NCBI GenBank assembly: GCA_012799115.1
Contig: JAAZLY010000023.1
Span: 1-17,307 of the forward strand
DNA: 17,307 nucleotides
Direction: 5' to 3'
Source: Bacillota bacterium
GTDB lineage: Bacteria; Bacillota; Limnochordia; Darwinibacteriales; Darwinibacteriaceae
Part shown: positions 1 to 5,824 of the stretch, in pieces
Layout: each line of letters starts with the position of its first letter
How positions within the stretch are numbered: position 1 is the stretch's first letter
Notes under the pieces: generated by a model
Seen by the model: only the letters and a program-made list of their open reading frames with translations
Databases searched by the model: none
What the model was told of the DNA's origin: nothing
Program-made: the position numbers and the translations under genes

Positions 1-258
1 AAGACACTGGAACTATATGTGCCCATCGTCGCTAGAGTCCATGGAGCAAGTCATCCAGAGTTTCATGACGTACATCGCATTTACAAAGAGATGACAGCCA
101 AGATAGGTGCAAGCGGAGAAGAGCAACCTGCTCTTGAGAGCGAGTTTGAACAACTGCGTCAAATCACCAACGACTACACTGTGCCTAATGATGTTTGCGA
201 GAGTTACGAGGCCGTTTACAAGATCCTCGCTGAACTAGACGAGGCTTACCATAGTTAG
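1..258 (+). CDS. ric: Short RIC-type iron-sulfur cluster repair protein, 5' end cut by window
   Basis: The reading frame is open from base 1 and codes for 85 residues before the stop at 256-258. A GTG at 19 is not likely the true start, because the residues before it (KTLELY) continue the conserved helix, so the gene begins left of the window. The peptide carries VPIVARVHGASHPE near its start and NDYTVPNDVCESYEAVY near its end, with H and E residues spaced as in the small clostridial RIC (repair of iron centres) proteins, which are short relatives of the ScdA/YtfE hemerythrin-like family. Known RIC proteins help rebuild Fe-S clusters after nitric oxide or oxidative damage; that role is inferred here from resemblance. 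It lies 39 bases upstream of the metal ATPase on the same strand, so the two are probably co-transcribed. Family recall is from memory, not a search. Confidence 0.72.
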   Translation, partial: KTLELYVPIVARVHGASHPEFHDVHRIYKEMTAKIGASGEEQPALESEFEQLRQITNDYTVPNDVCESYEAVYKILAELDEAYHS

Positions 259-297
259 GAGAGTGGACTCCAATCTGAACTGGAAAGGAATGAGGAA

Positions 298-2151
298 ATG
301 CAGCGTCATATTCTAAAGGCAAAGAACAAAATCACTCTGATTAGTGGGATCTTGATCGCCGTGGGATTTCTCAGCCTATGGCTCCTAGATAATCAGCTAA
401 TCTTTGCTGGAGCTTTGGTCATAGCGTCCATTCTAGGACTGGCACCAATCGCCATCCAGGCCTACCAGGCCTTACGGGTCAAGGTCGTGAGCATTGATCT
501 TTTGGTGACCATCGCAGTTCTTGGTGCCTTCTTGATTCGGAACTTCGAAGAATCCGCCATCGTTACCTTCCTTTTCCTTTTCGGTGCTTTTCTGGAACAG
601 CGGACATTGAATAAGACCCGTTCGGCTATTAAGGAACTAACAGAGATGGCACCAGAAAGTGCACTGAAGCAAATGGAAGACGGAGAGTTCATCGAGGTAG
701 ATGTTGATGAGGTTGACGTCGGCGATGTGCTCCTTGTAAAGACTGGAGCGAAGGTCCCGGTGGACGGCACTGTGCTCAGCGGCGAAGGTAGCATTAACGA
801 AGCCAGCATTACCGGTGAATCAATTCCAGTGGCCAAAGAAAAAGATTCTAGTGTCTTTGCTGGAACCATTTTGGACAACGGAACGATTCAGATCGTCGCT
901 GACCGAGTAGGTGAAGATACAACATTTGGCAGGATTATCGAGCTTGTGGAGGAAGCCCAAGATTCCAAATCAGAAGCAGAGCGTTTTATAGACCGTTTCG
1001 CGAAGTATTACACACCAGCGGTTCTTGCCTTATCATTCCTAGTTTGGCTGTTTTCTCGAGATGTAGAGCTCGCGATTACGATCTTGGTTCTAGGTTGCCC
1101 CGGTGCTCTGGTCATTGGTGTACCAGTATCGAATGTGGCAGGTATTGGTAACGGAGCTCGCAAAGGGGTATTGCTGAAAGGCAGTGAGGTCATTAGTGAC
1201 TTTAGTCGAGTTGACACATTTGTCTTTGACAAAACAGGTACCCTCACTGTGGGAAACCCATCGGTGGCAGAAACTGAGTACTACGGTCATGACACTACAT
1301 CTGCACTAGGTTATCTGGCCAGTATTGAACGTGAATCGGATCATCCTTTGGCCAAGGCAGTGCTGGAGAGTATCGGCGATGTTACCTTTTCTGAAGTCAC
1401 AGACACTGAAGTCGTCAAGGGCGGTGGAATTATCGCCACTGTAGATGGTCATAGAGTGGCTGTCGGCAATGTGGCCTTGATGGAACGGGAAAACGTTACC
1501 CTCAGTCCAGGGGCTCGGGCAGATGTAGCCCGCCTTGAAGAAAACGGAAACTCCCTTGTCCTGACCTCTGTGGACGGGAAATTGAAGATCTTGATGGGTG
1601 TACGTGATCAAGTCCGGTCCGGCGTCAAGGAAGATTTACAGAGGCTGAAACGTATGGGGGTAAGAAACCTTGTAGTTCTTTCCGGTGACAACCAGGGTAC
1701 AGTGGACGCAGTCAGCCGGGAGCTGGGCTTAACGGAAGCCTATGGTAATATGTTACCTGAAGATAAGTCTGCATATGTCAAGAAGCTCATTGAAGAAGGC
1801 CAGATCGTAGCTTTCGTAGGAGACGGTGTGAACGACAGCCCTTCGCTAGCCTTAGCGAATATTGGTATAGCTATGGGTGGCGGTACCGATGTAGCTATTG
1901 AAACATCCGACGTCGTTTTGATGAACTCCAACTTCAGTCGTTTGCCTCACGCCCTGGGGTTGGTAAAAGCGACTGCGTCGAACATGAGGCAGAACATCTT
2001 AATCGCAGTTGGCGTTGTTTTACTCCTGCTATCCGCAGTGCTGTTTAGCGATTGGATGAACATGTCCATTGGTATGTTGGTCCATGAGGGAAGTATCCTA
2101 GTTGTCATTCTTAATGGAATGCGCCTACTCCGCTTTGAGAGTAAAGCCTAA
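298..2151 (+). CDS. P1B-type heavy-metal-transporting ATPase with CPG motif, no N-terminal HMA domain
   Basis: 617 residues. The protein starts directly with membrane helices (about 13-30, 34-55, 65-80, 87-100) and has no N-terminal CxxC metal-binding domain. P-type ATPase motifs are complete: TGES at 172-175 (actuator), DKTGT at 311-315 with the phosphorylated Asp311, SDHP at 347-350 (the HP motif of P1B nucleotide domains) and GDGVND at 508-513. The transmembrane metal motif is CPG (267-269) instead of the usual CPC or SPC, and the last helices contain HEGS (596-599), which resembles the HEGG/S motif of P1B-4 cobalt/iron exporters. It should pump a metal cation out of the cytosol using ATP; the ion cannot be read from sequence, and Fe(II), Zn or Co are candidates. 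AAAGGA at 285-290 precedes the ATG by 7 bases. The neighbours, RIC upstream and a separate HMA chaperone downstream, suggest an iron or redox-metal context. Confidence 0.9.
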   Translation: MQRHILKAKNKITLISGILIAVGFLSLWLLDNQLIFAGALVIASILGLAPIAIQAYQALRVKVVSIDLLVTIAVLGAFLIRNFEESAIVTFLFLFGAFLEQRTLNKTRSAIKELTEMAPESALKQMEDGEFIEVDVDEVDVGDVLLVKTGAKVPVDGTVLSGEGSINEASITGESIPVAKEKDSSVFAGTILDNGTIQIVADRVGEDTTFGRIIELVEEAQDSKSEAERFIDRFAKYYTPAVLALSFLVWLFSRDVELAITILVLGCPGALVIGVPVSNVAGIGNGARKGVLLKGSEVISDFSRVDTFVFDKTGTLTVGNPSVAETEYYGHDTTSALGYLASIERESDHPLAKAVLESIGDVTFSEVTDTEVVKGGGIIATVDGHRVAVGNVALMERENVTLSPGARADVARLEENGNSLVLTSVDGKLKILMGVRDQVRSGVKEDLQRLKRMGVRNLVVLSGDNQGTVDAVSRELGLTEAYGNMLPEDKSAYVKKLIEEGQIVAFVGDGVNDSPSLALANIGIAMGGGTDVAIETSDVVLMNSNFSRLPHALGLVKATASNMRQNILIAVGVVLLLLSAVLFSDWMNMSIGMLVHEGSILVVILNGMRLLRFESKA

Positions 2152-2163
2152 AAGGCCGAAAAG

Positions 2164-2177
2164 TTGATCTAGATCAA
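2164..2177. promoter_or_regulatory. Perfect FNR/CRP-family operator (TTGAT-N4-ATCAA)
   Basis: The 14 bases TTGATCTAGATCAA form an uninterrupted perfect palindrome and match the FNR/DNR-type consensus at every defined position. Its centre, 2170.5, lies 41.5 bases upstream of the predicted transcription start (about 2212), the standard position for class II activation by FNR or CRP family proteins. It precedes only the HMA chaperone gene; the ATPase ends 12 bases before it. Binding by an FNR, DNR or HcpR-like regulator is inferred, and no such regulator is encoded in the window. Confidence 0.75.
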
Positions 2178-2199
2178 TGTTTCCAAGTGGAGGTTCGGG

Positions 2200-2205
2200 G
2201 ATAAT
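2200..2205 (+). promoter_or_regulatory. -10 box of activator-type promoter for the HMA gene
   Basis: GATAAT matches the TATAAT consensus at 5 of 6 positions. There is no good -35 hexamer about 17 bases upstream; that space is taken by the FNR-type box, as expected for an activator-dependent promoter. Transcription would start near 2212, and the ribosome site GGGGGAG (2218-2224) would follow directly, giving a leader of about 19 bases. Confidence 0.6.
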
Positions 2206-2230
2206 AGAGTCATAGAAGGGGGAGTGTCCA

Positions 2231-2458
2231 ATGAAAGCGGCAACAATCCAAGTAGAAACTTTGACATGTCCATCTTGTTTGCAGAAAATCGAAGCTGCGG
2301 TGAAAGGTGTAGAAGGTGTAGATCAAGGTACGGTAAAAGTGATGTTTAACTCGAGCAAAGTAAAACTAGACTTCGATGATCAGACTGTTTCGATTAACCA
2401 GATCGAAGATGCCATCACAAAGGTAGGATATGAGGTTCTCAAGTCCTCTGTAAGATAG
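2231..2458 (+). CDS. HMA-domain metallochaperone (CopZ-like fold)
   Basis: 75 residues with the ferredoxin-like heavy-metal-associated domain: TCPSC at 12-16 gives the CxxC metal-binding pair (Cys13 and Cys16), followed by the helix LQKIEAAVKGVEGV, the strand VKVMFNSSKVKLDF and the closing motif ITKVGYEV. Known relatives pass Cu(I), Zn or related ions to P1B ATPases or act as detached metal-binding domains. The ATPase immediately upstream lacks such a domain, so this protein probably supplies it in trans. The ribosome site GGGGGAG ends 6 bases before the ATG. It has its own predicted FNR-type promoter, so it can be made independently of the ATPase. Metal identity is not visible; a CPSC site without further ligands would suit a soft ion, yet the neighbouring RIC points to iron or nitric oxide stress. 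Confidence 0.88.
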   Translation: MKAATIQVETLTCPSCLQKIEAAVKGVEGVDQGTVKVMFNSSKVKLDFDDQTVSINQIEDAITKVGYEVLKSSVR

Positions 2459-2460
2459 AA

Positions 2461-2488
2461 AACAAGGTGCACCACGGTGCACCTTGTT
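2461..2488. terminator. Intergenic hairpin, likely bidirectional terminator
   Basis: A perfect 13-base inverted repeat (AACAAGGTGCACC at 2461-2473 and its complement at 2476-2488) is separated by 2 bases, so the true loop is CCACGG. It begins 2 bases after the HMA stop and lies 7 bases before the stop of the minus-strand gene, the right place to end both convergent transcripts. The tail TTGTTCGATCT is only moderately T-rich; the stem supplies A-rich and T-rich flanks for both directions. Confidence 0.7.
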
Positions 2489-2495
2489 CGATCTA

Positions 2496-3479
2496 CTATC
2501 CAATTAGGCGAATCGCCCAGAGCGGTCGTTCTAGGGCTTCTTGGTTTTCTCCAATACCTACAGCGGGGAAGCCTGCGATGATTTGATTATCCGCAAAAAC
2601 GCTTCGTTGCTTTACTAGGCTACCAGCTTTCACCAGAGTGTTCTGGCCCAATCTGCTATAATCGCAGAGGATGGAGCCCGATTCAATCACACTGCCTGAT
2701 CCGATCTCGGTACCATGAATGATGCACCCAGGACCGATGGTCACATTATCGTGGATCACAAGTTGGTTATCTGGCAGGAGATGGAGCACAGAGTTCTCTA
2801 GAATTTGCACATTGTTGCCGATTCGTACAGGACCATGGGAGTTTCCGATAATTCTTACGCCCGAAGCAATGACAGTATGTTCGCCAACAATGACATCTCC
2901 GGTGATTTCGGCTGAATCATAGAGCAGAGCTGATTTGGATATCTCGGGATATTTACCGTTATACTCGTACAGTTCGCCCATCATGTTCCCCCCTTGTGCT
3001 TCGCTAATAATGGTATTCTCCAGGTAGGGAGTAAGAGACGTGTCGCCTCCGCGCATCCTTTTGATCATATTCTTGTCCTCTTGAGTCAGACTTCGGATGA
3101 CCCTACCAGGCCTGCCTACAACGACTGAACCCCCTGGAACAGCATATCCTTCAGGAATCAAAGTCCCCTCTCCAAAGATACACATGTCCCCTATTCTGGA
3201 TCCAGGGAGGAAGGTAACACCATTGCCGATCTCACACAAGTCGCCGATGCTAGTTCCGATCGCGATGCACTTGTGCCCGAAGATGGTCTTGCTACCAACT
3301 GTCAGAGGATATTCTGGCGTTCCAATCAAAACGGAGTTCTCCAGGACCCAGGTTGCATTGCCAATCGTCAGAGAATCATCGACGGAACGGAGAATGGAAC
3401 CCTGGGCGAGATAGGTATCCTGACCCAATCTAACTTGGCCAATTACCCTTGCGGAGTCATCAATTCGTACCCTTGACAT
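2496..3479 (-). CDS. Tandem gamma-carbonic-anhydrase-like left-handed beta-helix protein
   Basis: 327 residues from the ATG at 3479, chosen because GGAAGGGAGG lies just upstream; the frame remains open 24 codons further up without a ribosome site. Two similar domains of hexapeptide repeats are visible: about 1-145 and 172-320. Each has the gamma-class carbonic anhydrase order: IG...ENSVL, then TI(F)G, then ...IG turns, then a GRPGRVIR/AGFPAVGIG closing strand. Against the three zinc histidines of the family (His81, His117, His122 in Methanosarcina Cam), domain 1 keeps only the His117 equivalent (His69) with Ile52 and Ile74 at the others, while domain 2 keeps His233 and His255 with Pro250 at the middle one. 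Enzyme activity is therefore uncertain; it may bind metal across domains or be a structural or acyltransferase-like LbH protein. The gene is divergent from a LysR regulator. Confidence 0.8.
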   Translation of the reverse strand: MSRVRIDDSARVIGQVRLGQDTYLAQGSILRSVDDSLTIGNATWVLENSVLIGTPEYPLTVGSKTIFGHKCIAIGTSIGDLCEIGNGVTFLPGSRIGDMCIFGEGTLIPEGYAVPGGSVVVGRPGRVIRSLTQEDKNMIKRMRGGDTSLTPYLENTIISEAQGGNMMGELYEYNGKYPEISKSALLYDSAEITGDVIVGEHTVIASGVRIIGNSHGPVRIGNNVQILENSVLHLLPDNQLVIHDNVTIGPGCIIHGTEIGSGSVIESGSILCDYSRLGQNTLVKAGSLVKQRSVFADNQIIAGFPAVGIGENQEALERPLWAIRLIG

Positions 3480-3506
3480 GATCTGCCTCCCTTCCTCTAT
3501 AGAGCC

Positions 3507-3534
3507 TTGTTTTTGTCCTTTGTTACTATATAAT
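3507..3534 (+). promoter_or_regulatory. Predicted promoter of the LysR gene
   Basis: A perfect -10 TATAAT (3529-3534) stands 16 bases after a weak -35 TTGTTT (3507-3512). Transcription would begin near 3541, giving a leader of about 50 bases before the GTG start. The -10 box lies inside a dyad CTATA-N7-TATAG (3526-3542) and directly abuts the opposite promoter. Confidence 0.55.
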
Positions 3535-3535
3535 A

Positions 3536-3564
3536 AGTATAGCACATGCAAGGAACGGTTTCAC
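3536..3564 (-). promoter_or_regulatory. Predicted promoter of the tandem LbH gene
   Basis: On the minus strand, GTGAAA (3559-3564) and TATACT (3536-3541) are separated by 17 bases, and the -10 is preceded by TGC, an extended -10 element. The start would be near 3529. The -10 of this promoter is one base from the -10 of the LysR promoter on the other strand, so the two probably cannot be occupied together. Confidence 0.5.
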
Positions 3565-3591
3565 CGAGCGTCGGGAAATTATGGTCATGGG

Positions 3592-4497
3592 GTGATTGAA
3601 ATAGACTTCAGGAAGCTAGAATCTCTTGTATCTATCGTAAAGCACGGCAGCTTCACCAAAGCGGCAGAGGAGCTGTATTTGACGCAGCCTACGATCACCG
3701 GTCATATCCAATCTCTAGAAACCAAACTAGGCACGGTGCTACTGAATCGCAACGGTAAGACCGTTTCGTTGACTGAAGCAGGAGAAATTCTCTATAAGCA
3801 TGCGGTGAACATACTAAACACGAAGGAACAAGCCTTGTTTTCCCTCGCTGAACATGATGGGAAGCTAGAAGGCAACCTAGCCATAGCCGCTAGCACCGTT
3901 CCCCAAGGGTATTTGCTACCAGGACTTCTGAGCGCATTTCGCTTGCAGTATCCCAGAATCACCTTCACACTCCGGCAGTTTGACAGCGAAGGGGTGGTGA
4001 CCGCGATTACCTCTGGCGCGGCGGACTTTGGTTTTGTGGGTACAGAAACAGTCTTGTCAGAGCTTGAAGTGCGGAAGATATGCCAGGAACGAATGGTGCT
4101 CATTACCCCTTGCATTGGAAGGTTCTTGGACTTTGCCGGTACGACCGTGACCTGGGATCAGATCAAAGATGAAGCCTTCATACTTAGGGAGCAAGGGTCG
4201 GGAGGAAGAAATCTGTTTCTCGCAGGTCTCAAGAAGAAGGGGATTGATGCGGCTAAACTCACCATCGTGGCTACCATCGAAAATCCAGATACAATTAAGC
4301 AATGTGTTAAGGCAGGTCTCGGCCTAGCCATCGTCTCGGAGCGGTCGGTGGTCGACGAAATCCGGCTTGGTCTCCTCAAAGGATTCTACATTGAAGATTT
4401 GGACCTTGAGCAGAACTTCTATTTCATCAACCACCGGAACCGAGTGTTAAGTCCCATCGCAAGAGCGTTTAAGGGGTTCGCACACGAGTATTTCTAA
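3592..4497 (+). CDS. LysR-family regulator, selenium-metabolism-associated type
   Basis: 301 residues from a GTG at 3592, chosen because the usual LysR opening (IEIDFRKLESLVSIVKHGSF) begins there; the frame extends 38 codons upstream with unrelated sequence. No strong ribosome site is present. The winged helix-turn-helix spans about residues 5-65 (KAAEELYLTQPTITGHIQSLE), followed by a two-lobe substrate-binding domain from about 90. The sequence resembles the LysR proteins that accompany selenium metabolism genes in clostridia, and the local desulfurase, yedE, tusA-like and DUF3343 genes agree with that. It likely autoregulates and controls the divergent LbH gene and/or the csd-yedE intergenic region. 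The effector is unknown, perhaps a sulfur or selenium compound. Its 3' end overlaps the convergent desulfurase gene by 29 bases. Confidence 0.85.
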   Translation: MIEIDFRKLESLVSIVKHGSFTKAAEELYLTQPTITGHIQSLETKLGTVLLNRNGKTVSLTEAGEILYKHAVNILNTKEQALFSLAEHDGKLEGNLAIAASTVPQGYLLPGLLSAFRLQYPRITFTLRQFDSEGVVTAITSGAADFGFVGTETVLSELEVRKICQERMVLITPCIGRFLDFAGTTVTWDQIKDEAFILREQGSGGRNLFLAGLKKKGIDAAKLTIVATIENPDTIKQCVKAGLGLAIVSERSVVDEIRLGLLKGFYIEDLDLEQNFYFINHRNRVLSPIARAFKGFAHEYF

Positions 4498-5644
4498 GTT
4501 CCCTCAACCCTTGGCCTATTGCTAGGAGGGTCGTCTCGATCTCTTCTATCGTGTTCAAGTGACCGGGAGAAAACCTGACTGTACCTTGGGGAAACGTGCC
4601 CAAAGTCTTGTGGGCTGATGGGGCGCAGTGCAGACCACAGCGCGTTCGTATGCCATGGTGCTTGTCTAGGTAGTAGGCGATATCAGCATTATCGCAGTCT
4701 TCAAAGTCGACGGATACAACGGCCATGCGCTCTTTTTCGTCTCTCGGACCCACAATCCGGATGCCATCCATTTCGTCCAATCCTTTAAGTAGGTAACTAG
4801 CTAGTTTGAGTTCTTTCTCTCGAATCGTAGCTAGGCCTACTTTTTTTATGTAGTTGAGCGATTGGTTCAACCCGTAAATACCGGGTAGATTGGGAGTGCC
4901 TGCTTCAAATTTATCGGGTAGGTAAGGGGGCACTTCCTCGTATTCCGAAAGACTTCCGGTTCCTCCGCTGACCAATGTATCCATCCTCTGGGCCAAATCT
5001 TCACTCAGCAAGAACCCGCCAACGCCCTGAGGGCCTAAGAGTCCCTTATGACCTGTAAAGGTTAGGGCATCAAGCTTGAGCGCCTGGAAATCGATGGGCA
5101 AGACCCCTGCTGTTTGTGCTGTATCCAGAATGAACCATAGACCTTTTTCGTGGCAGATTGAGCCGATTTCCTCCACAGGTAGAATGGTTCCAGAAACATT
5201 CGAGGCATGGGTTAGTACAACCATTTTGGTGTTGGGCCTGACCAAGGTATGAAGGCTATTGGCATCCAGTCTGCCTAGTTCGTCGCAGACAAGGCGAGAA
5301 AAGTCCACACCTTGTTCTTGGAGCTGCATCAAAGGACGCATGACTGCGTTATGTTCCATGGATGACACAATGACATGGTCACCAGGTTCTAACAGACCCT
5401 TCAACAAGAAGTTCAAGCTGTAGGTGATATTCAGTGTAAAGATTACGTTTTCAGGGGTGGGGAAGTTGAAGAAATGGGCCAACATCTCCCGGGTCTCAAA
5501 CACCATTTCATCCGACGTCAATGCATCGTAACCACTTCGATTCACATTACCGCCAATCTGATCGATGAAATGCCTTACAGCATCGCCGACTCCAGGTGCC
5601 TTTGGGAAGGATGTCGCTGCATTATCCAAGTATATTTTTTTCAC
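4469..5644 (-). CDS. PLP-dependent cysteine desulfurase-family protein (class V aminotransferase)
   Basis: 391 residues from the GTG at 5644, which has GGAGGT 7 bases upstream; a TTG at 5659 lies inside that ribosome site and is less likely. Family marks: LDNAATSFPKAP at 6-17, His98 stacking on the cofactor, Asp174 in ILDTAQ, PLP lysine Lys200 in TGHKGLLGPQG, and the persulfide-forming cysteine Cys340 in RCGLHCAPSAHKTLGT. This pattern fits the stand-alone desulfurase family often annotated in clostridia as cysteine desulfurase family protein, distinct from IscS and SufS. It should release sulfur (or selenium from selenocysteine) as an enzyme-bound persulfide or selenide. The divergent yedE-tusA-DUF3343 operon offers carrier proteins as acceptors, so the gene likely feeds that relay. 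No IscU or SufU scaffold lies next to it. Confidence 0.88.
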   Translation of the reverse strand: MKKIYLDNAATSFPKAPGVGDAVRHFIDQIGGNVNRSGYDALTSDEMVFETREMLAHFFNFPTPENVIFTLNITYSLNFLLKGLLEPGDHVIVSSMEHNAVMRPLMQLQEQGVDFSRLVCDELGRLDANSLHTLVRPNTKMVVLTHASNVSGTILPVEEIGSICHEKGLWFILDTAQTAGVLPIDFQALKLDALTFTGHKGLLGPQGVGGFLLSEDLAQRMDTLVSGGTGSLSEYEEVPPYLPDKFEAGTPNLPGIYGLNQSLNYIKKVGLATIREKELKLASYLLKGLDEMDGIRIVGPRDEKERMAVVSVDFEDCDNADIAYYLDKHHGIRTRCGLHCAPSAHKTLGTFPQGTVRFSPGHLNTIEEIETTLLAIGQGLRELRNTRVRTP

Positions 5645-5663
5645 AAGACCCACCTCCAAGTCT

Positions 5664-5693
5664 ATTCTACACCAGACAGACTGGTGACGTCAT
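5664..5693 (-). promoter_or_regulatory. Possible promoter of the desulfurase gene with dyad in its spacer
   Basis: On the minus strand ATGACG (5688-5693, 4 of 6) and TAGAAT (5664-5669, 5 of 6) are 18 bases apart. The predicted start near 5657 leaves a very short leader of about 13 bases with the ribosome site near its 5' end, which weakens the call. The spacer contains the dyad ACCAG-N5-CTGGT (5671-5685), and the -35 overlaps the palindrome TGACGTCA (5685-5692); either could bind a regulator. Confidence 0.35.
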
Positions 5694-5704
5694 AGACTTT
5701 CTCT

Positions 5705-5723
5705 ATATTACGTGTTGTAGTAT
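5705..5723. promoter_or_regulatory. Candidate regulator-binding dyad upstream of yedE
   Basis: ATATTAC (5705-5711) and GTAGTAT (5717-5723) form an inverted repeat with a 5-base centre and one mismatched pair. Its centre lies about 59 bases upstream of the yedE start predicted near 5773, a common place for a LysR recognition site. It is not a strict T-N11-A box at its centre, so assignment to the local LysR protein is only a suggestion. Confidence 0.35.
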
Positions 5724-5735
5724 TGGAAACACCTA

Positions 5736-5766
5736 TTGTACAAAAGAAGCATTGGTTGACTATAAT
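5736..5766 (+). promoter_or_regulatory. Predicted promoter of the yedE operon
   Basis: A perfect -10 hexamer TATAAT lies at 5761-5766. The best -35 is TTGTAC (5736-5741), matching only 3 positions with a long 19-base spacer, as is common in promoters that need an activator. Transcription would begin near 5773, leaving about 52 bases of leader before the TTG start at 5825. Confidence 0.5.
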
Positions 5767-5824
5767 GGCGATAGAGATTGCTAAAAAGATGGCAAACTCG
5801 AGTATGAACTTGGAGGAGATTCAT

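Noticed and set aside
2719..3476. Three plus-strand open frames of 67 to 105 codons opposite the tandem LbH gene
   Set aside because: They are antisense to a clear repeat-domain protein, show low-complexity composition and have no ribosome sites.
3480..3551. A 24-codon N-terminal extension of the tandem LbH protein
   Set aside because: The strong ribosome site GGAAGGGAGG lies just before the internal ATG at 3479, and the extension covers the predicted promoter.
5685..5692. TGACGTCA as a CRE-type regulatory site
   Set aside because: The octamer is a eukaryotic CREB motif; in bacteria it is only a short palindrome, kept here as one of several dyads.
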